Source: Candidatus Aminicenantota bacterium (GTDB lineage Bacteria; Acidobacteriota; Aminicenantia; Aminicenantales; Aminicenantaceae). Taken from it: a DNA stretch of 9,594 nucleotides. The position numbers and the translations under genes are program-made. Positions 7,734-9,594 of the stretch are shown one piece after another. The DNA is taken from positions 1-9,594 of the forward strand of contig JAUWTR010000031.1 of assembly GCA_030614645.1 (NCBI GenBank), given 5' to 3'. The notes under the pieces are model-generated. The model ran no database searches, was not told where the DNA came from, and worked only from the letters and a program-made list of their open reading frames with translations. Position 1 is the first letter of the stretch. Every line of letters starts with the position of its first letter.

Positions 7734-8498
7734 TTAATTATTCCTTTTAGAGATTGCTTGTTTGAGCGCTGTGTTTATTTGCGGCAAAATTTCACCGGCT
7801 TTACCCCGGAAGGAAAAATCTGCAAAGGATGAAAGGGGTGTGACATCCGGGTTGACTTCCACAACTTTTGCTCCTCTTTCTCCAGCTGCAAGAGGCAGGG
7901 AAGCTGCGGGCTGGACCTCTGCTGAAGTACCTATTACAAACATCAGATCACAGTCTGAGCTTAGGGAGAAGGCTTTTTGCAGTGTATCTGAATCAAGGGA
8001 TTCCCCAAACCAGACTACATGAGGCCGTAATAGTGCCCAGCAATCAGGGCATACAAGAGGAATTGCTTTGAGAGGAGTATCGTAAATCTCTAGGATTGTC
8101 CCTTCTTTAGTACATCTTGCCTTCCAGATATTACCGTGCAGTTCCAGCACATTCCGGGAGCCGGCTTTTTGATGAAAACCGTCGATATTCTGAGTGATTA
8201 TGGCAAATGAGGGGAAATGTGCTTCCCATTCTACCAAAATTTTGTGCCCTTGATTGGGCTTTTTGTCAGCTATGATCCCCCGGCGCCAGTCATACCATTC
8301 CCAGACTAATTTGGGATTTTGGCTGAATGCAGCTGGAGTGGCAAGCTCCTGGGCCCTGAAGTTTTTCCAGAGGCCGTCCTTTCCCCGGAATGTGGGTATC
8401 CCTGATTCCGCTGATATCCCGGAACCAGTTAGAATTGCGATTTTTTGGGCATCAAGAAGGGCCGGGATGAGAGATGAAATGTCCTGTTTCTTATTCAA
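7734..8498 (-). CDS. cobB: NAD-dependent protein deacylase, class III sirtuin (CobB/SIRT5-like)
   Basis: This 254-residue Sir2 enzyme removes acyl groups from lysines using NAD, giving nicotinamide and O-acyl-ADP-ribose. Visible are the NAD-binding TGSGISAESGIPTFRG (24-39), TQNIDGFHQKAG (102-113), the catalytic H121 in ELHGN, RPHVVWFGE (158-166) and the Rossmann return GTSAEVQPAAS (190-200). Y69 and R72 form the YxxR pair that in CobB and SIRT5 binds succinyl or malonyl lysine, so desuccinylase or demalonylase activity is likely as well as deacetylase. The zinc ribbon shows only three of the four usual cysteines, C129, C150 and C153, with CTKEG in place of CxxC; E. coli CobB has a similar loss. 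The start is TTG at 8498-8496: a TAG stop stands three codons upstream in frame, TAGGA precedes it and no ATG occurs before residue 187. It is first in the operon with larC, folE and metG. Confidence 0.93.
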   Translation of the reverse strand: MNKKQDISSLIPALLDAQKIAILTGSGISAESGIPTFRGKDGLWKNFRAQELATPAAFSQNPKLVWEWYDWRRGIIADKKPNQGHKILVEWEAHFPSFAIITQNIDGFHQKAGSRNVLELHGNIWKARCTKEGTILEIYDTPLKAIPLVCPDCWALLRPHVVWFGESLDSDTLQKAFSLSSDCDLMFVIGTSAEVQPAASLPLAAGERGAKVVEVNPDVTPLSSFADFSFRGKAGEILPQINTALKQAISKRNN

Positions 8499-8518
8499 TT
8501 GATTTTCCTATGGCTAAT

Positions 8519-8547
8519 AGAATAACTGAATTGCCCTTAAAACTCAA
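8519..8547 (-). promoter_or_regulatory. Possible promoter of the cobB-larC-folE-metG operon
   Basis: On the minus strand TTGAGT (8547-8542) stands 17 bases from TATTCT (8524-8519). Each box matches the sigma-70 consensus at four of six positions. The start would be near 8512, leaving a leader of about 14 bases that just includes the Shine-Dalgarno site. It is the best candidate I see in the gap, but weak. Confidence 0.35.
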
Positions 8548-8572
8548 ATTCATATAGACATTTGCCTGTGCC

Positions 8573-8601
8573 TTGACTTGTGTAAAGATTAATTATATAC
8601 A
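8573..8601 (+). promoter_or_regulatory. Promoter of mtnP
   Basis: TTGACT (8573-8578), a 17-base spacer and TATACA (8596-8601) make a good sigma-70-type promoter. Transcription would start near 8608, about 27 bases before the ATG at 8635, with AAGGAG at 8624-8629 as ribosome binding site. Confidence 0.65.
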
Positions 8602-8634
8602 AATAAGCTATGTTATTTATGGAAAGGAGATTGA

Positions 8635-9525
8635 ATGACAGACAAAAATAATAAAAAATTACCCCTGGTTGAAATCGGAATCATAGGAGGAACCGGCCTT
8701 TATCAGATAGACGGGCTTAAAGTCCTTGAAGAAATCGATGTGGATACCCCCTTTGGCAAGCCTTCAGATTCTTTTGTTATTGGTATGCTGGCTGAAAAAA
8801 AGGTCGCTTTTCTTAGCCGGCACGGCCGGGGGCATCATATTCTTCCTTTAGAGATAAATTACCAGGCAAATATTTATGGTTTTAAAATGCTTGGAGTAGA
8901 AAGGATCTTATCTGTAAACTCGGTCGGTTCTTTAAAGGAAGAGATTCGACCTCAGGATATTGTCCTGTCAGACCAGTTTTATGACAGGACCAGGCGTAAA
9001 AACACTTTTTTTGGCAATGGAGCTGTCGCTCATGTCAGTTTTGCCCAGCCTGTTTGTCCTGATCTTTCTGAAATTTTGTATAAAGTCGGGCAAGATCTGG
9101 GATTGCGTATTCATTCAGGGGGGACTTATATCTGTATTGAAGGGCCCTCTTTTTCAACCAAAGCTGAATCTAATATATACCGTTCATGGGGATGCGATGT
9201 TATTGGCATGACCAGTGTTACAGAAGCTAAATTGAGCAGGGAGGCTGAGATCTGTTATGCTACTATGAGTCTGGTCACTGATTATGATGTCTGGCATGAG
9301 GATGAGGAGACGGTTTCGGTAGATATGATCCTGGAAAATATGGCGAAAAATTTAGACAAGGCTAAAGCTTTAATAAAAAAAACTGTGAGTTTGCTGCCAG
9401 AGCGAGATACAGGAAAATGTGACTGTATGTTTGCCGTGAAGAACTGTATCGTCACCAAAGCAGACCTTATTCCCCAAGAGACCAAGGAAAAGCTTCGATA
9501 TATTATCGGAAAATACATAACCTGA
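8635..9525 (+). CDS. mtnP: S-methyl-5'-thioadenosine phosphorylase
   Basis: The 296-residue enzyme belongs to the trimeric purine nucleoside phosphorylase family and should split methylthioadenosine (the by-product of polyamine and other SAM-dependent reactions) with phosphate into adenine and methylthioribose-1-phosphate. Marks are IGGTGLY (17-23), the phosphate-binding SRHGRGHHILP (61-71), NYQANI (75-80), SVGSLKEEI (96-104), EGPSFSTKAE (169-178), GMTSVTEA (191-198) and TDYDVW (215-220). The aspartates D216 and D218 match those that select adenine bases in human MTAP, in place of the asparagine of guanosine/inosine enzymes, so MTA is the likely substrate; methylthioinosine or related nucleosides remain possible. 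A C-x-C pair (C262, C264) near the C-terminus matches the position of the CxC seen in archaeal homologues. It has its own promoter and is followed after 26 bases by a PfkB-type kinase. Confidence 0.92.
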   Translation: MTDKNNKKLPLVEIGIIGGTGLYQIDGLKVLEEIDVDTPFGKPSDSFVIGMLAEKKVAFLSRHGRGHHILPLEINYQANIYGFKMLGVERILSVNSVGSLKEEIRPQDIVLSDQFYDRTRRKNTFFGNGAVAHVSFAQPVCPDLSEILYKVGQDLGLRIHSGGTYICIEGPSFSTKAESNIYRSWGCDVIGMTSVTEAKLSREAEICYATMSLVTDYDVWHEDEETVSVDMILENMAKNLDKAKALIKKTVSLLPERDTGKCDCMFAVKNCIVTKADLIPQETKEKLRYIIGKYIT

Positions 9526-9551
9526 ATTATTCATAAAAAGGATGGATTATC

Positions 9552-9594
9552 ATGAGTTTAGTTATTGTAGGGTCTTTAGCATTTGATACTATCG
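9552..9594 (+). CDS. Start of a PfkB-family sugar/nucleoside kinase (cut by window end)
   Basis: Only 14 codons are present (MSLVIVGSLAFDTI), preceded by AAAGGAT at 9538-9543. A first strand of hydrophobic residues followed by GSLAFD matches the N-terminus of PfkB/ribokinase-family kinases, in which this strand begins the Rossmann-like core and the aspartate contacts the sugar. The 26-base gap from mtnP suggests one transcript. Such a kinase could act on adenosine or a pentose derivative from the MTA route, but 14 residues cannot decide it. An ATG at 9542 is in another frame and is not used. Confidence 0.6.
   Translation, partial: MSLVIVGSLAFDTI

Noticed and set aside
7202..8071. Several plus-strand open frames opposite larC and the sirtuin
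   Set aside because: They are antisense to well conserved motifs and have low-complexity compositions typical of shadow frames.
1..9594. Mobile elements, CRISPR arrays, toxin-antitoxin pairs, tRNA or rRNA genes
   Set aside because: No transposase or integrase motifs, terminal inverted repeats, regularly spaced repeats or tRNA cloverleaf signatures were seen, and intergenic gaps are all under about 160 bases.

Overview
The window is ordinary bacterial chromosome: ten complete protein genes and the first 14 codons of an eleventh, tightly packed, with no RNA gene, insertion sequence, CRISPR array or phage gene that I can see. The DNA is moderately AT-rich by eye. A small secreted beta-barrel protein ending in Tyr-Trp-Phe points to a diderm (outer-membrane) bacterium. 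The gene mix (secreted WHy/LEA14-type protein, LarC, MTA phosphorylase next to a PfkB kinase) would fit an uncultured anaerobic lineage, but I cannot assign a phylum from the sequence alone.

Left part (1-2377, plus strand): an extended -10 promoter leads into a three-gene run with 8-9 base gaps: a secreted or anchored tandem WHy-domain protein, a family 2 glycosyltransferase and a small FMN nitroreductase. Their substrates cannot be read from the sequence. The run ends tail-to-tail, 4 bases from a minus-strand outer-membrane beta-barrel gene (2382-3134) that has its own promoter. Divergent from that is tsaC (3289-3927), which makes the threonylcarbamoyl-AMP used for tRNA t6A.

Centre (4070-8498, minus strand): a compact four-gene operon in the order cobB-type sirtuin, larC, folE, metG, with spacings of +2, +10 and -17 bases. 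It joins an NAD-dependent protein deacylase, the nickel insertase of the nickel-pincer cofactor pathway, GTP cyclohydrolase I and methionyl-tRNA synthetase. Three of the four genes start with TTG or GTG, each supported by a Shine-Dalgarno site. The lar partners (larA, larB, larE) are not in the window.

Right part (8573-9594, plus strand): a good sigma-70-type promoter drives mtnP (methylthioadenosine phosphorylase), followed after 26 bases by the start of a PfkB-family kinase cut by the window edge. With metG nearby there is a loose methionine/SAM theme, but the two sets are divergently transcribed and the link is only an inference.

I did not find an obvious undescribed system. The points most worth a second look are the sirtuin-larC-folE-metG operon, the C8 homopolymer inside larC, the uncharacterised outer-membrane barrel with its short internal repeat, and the tandem WHy protein beside a glycosyltransferase.
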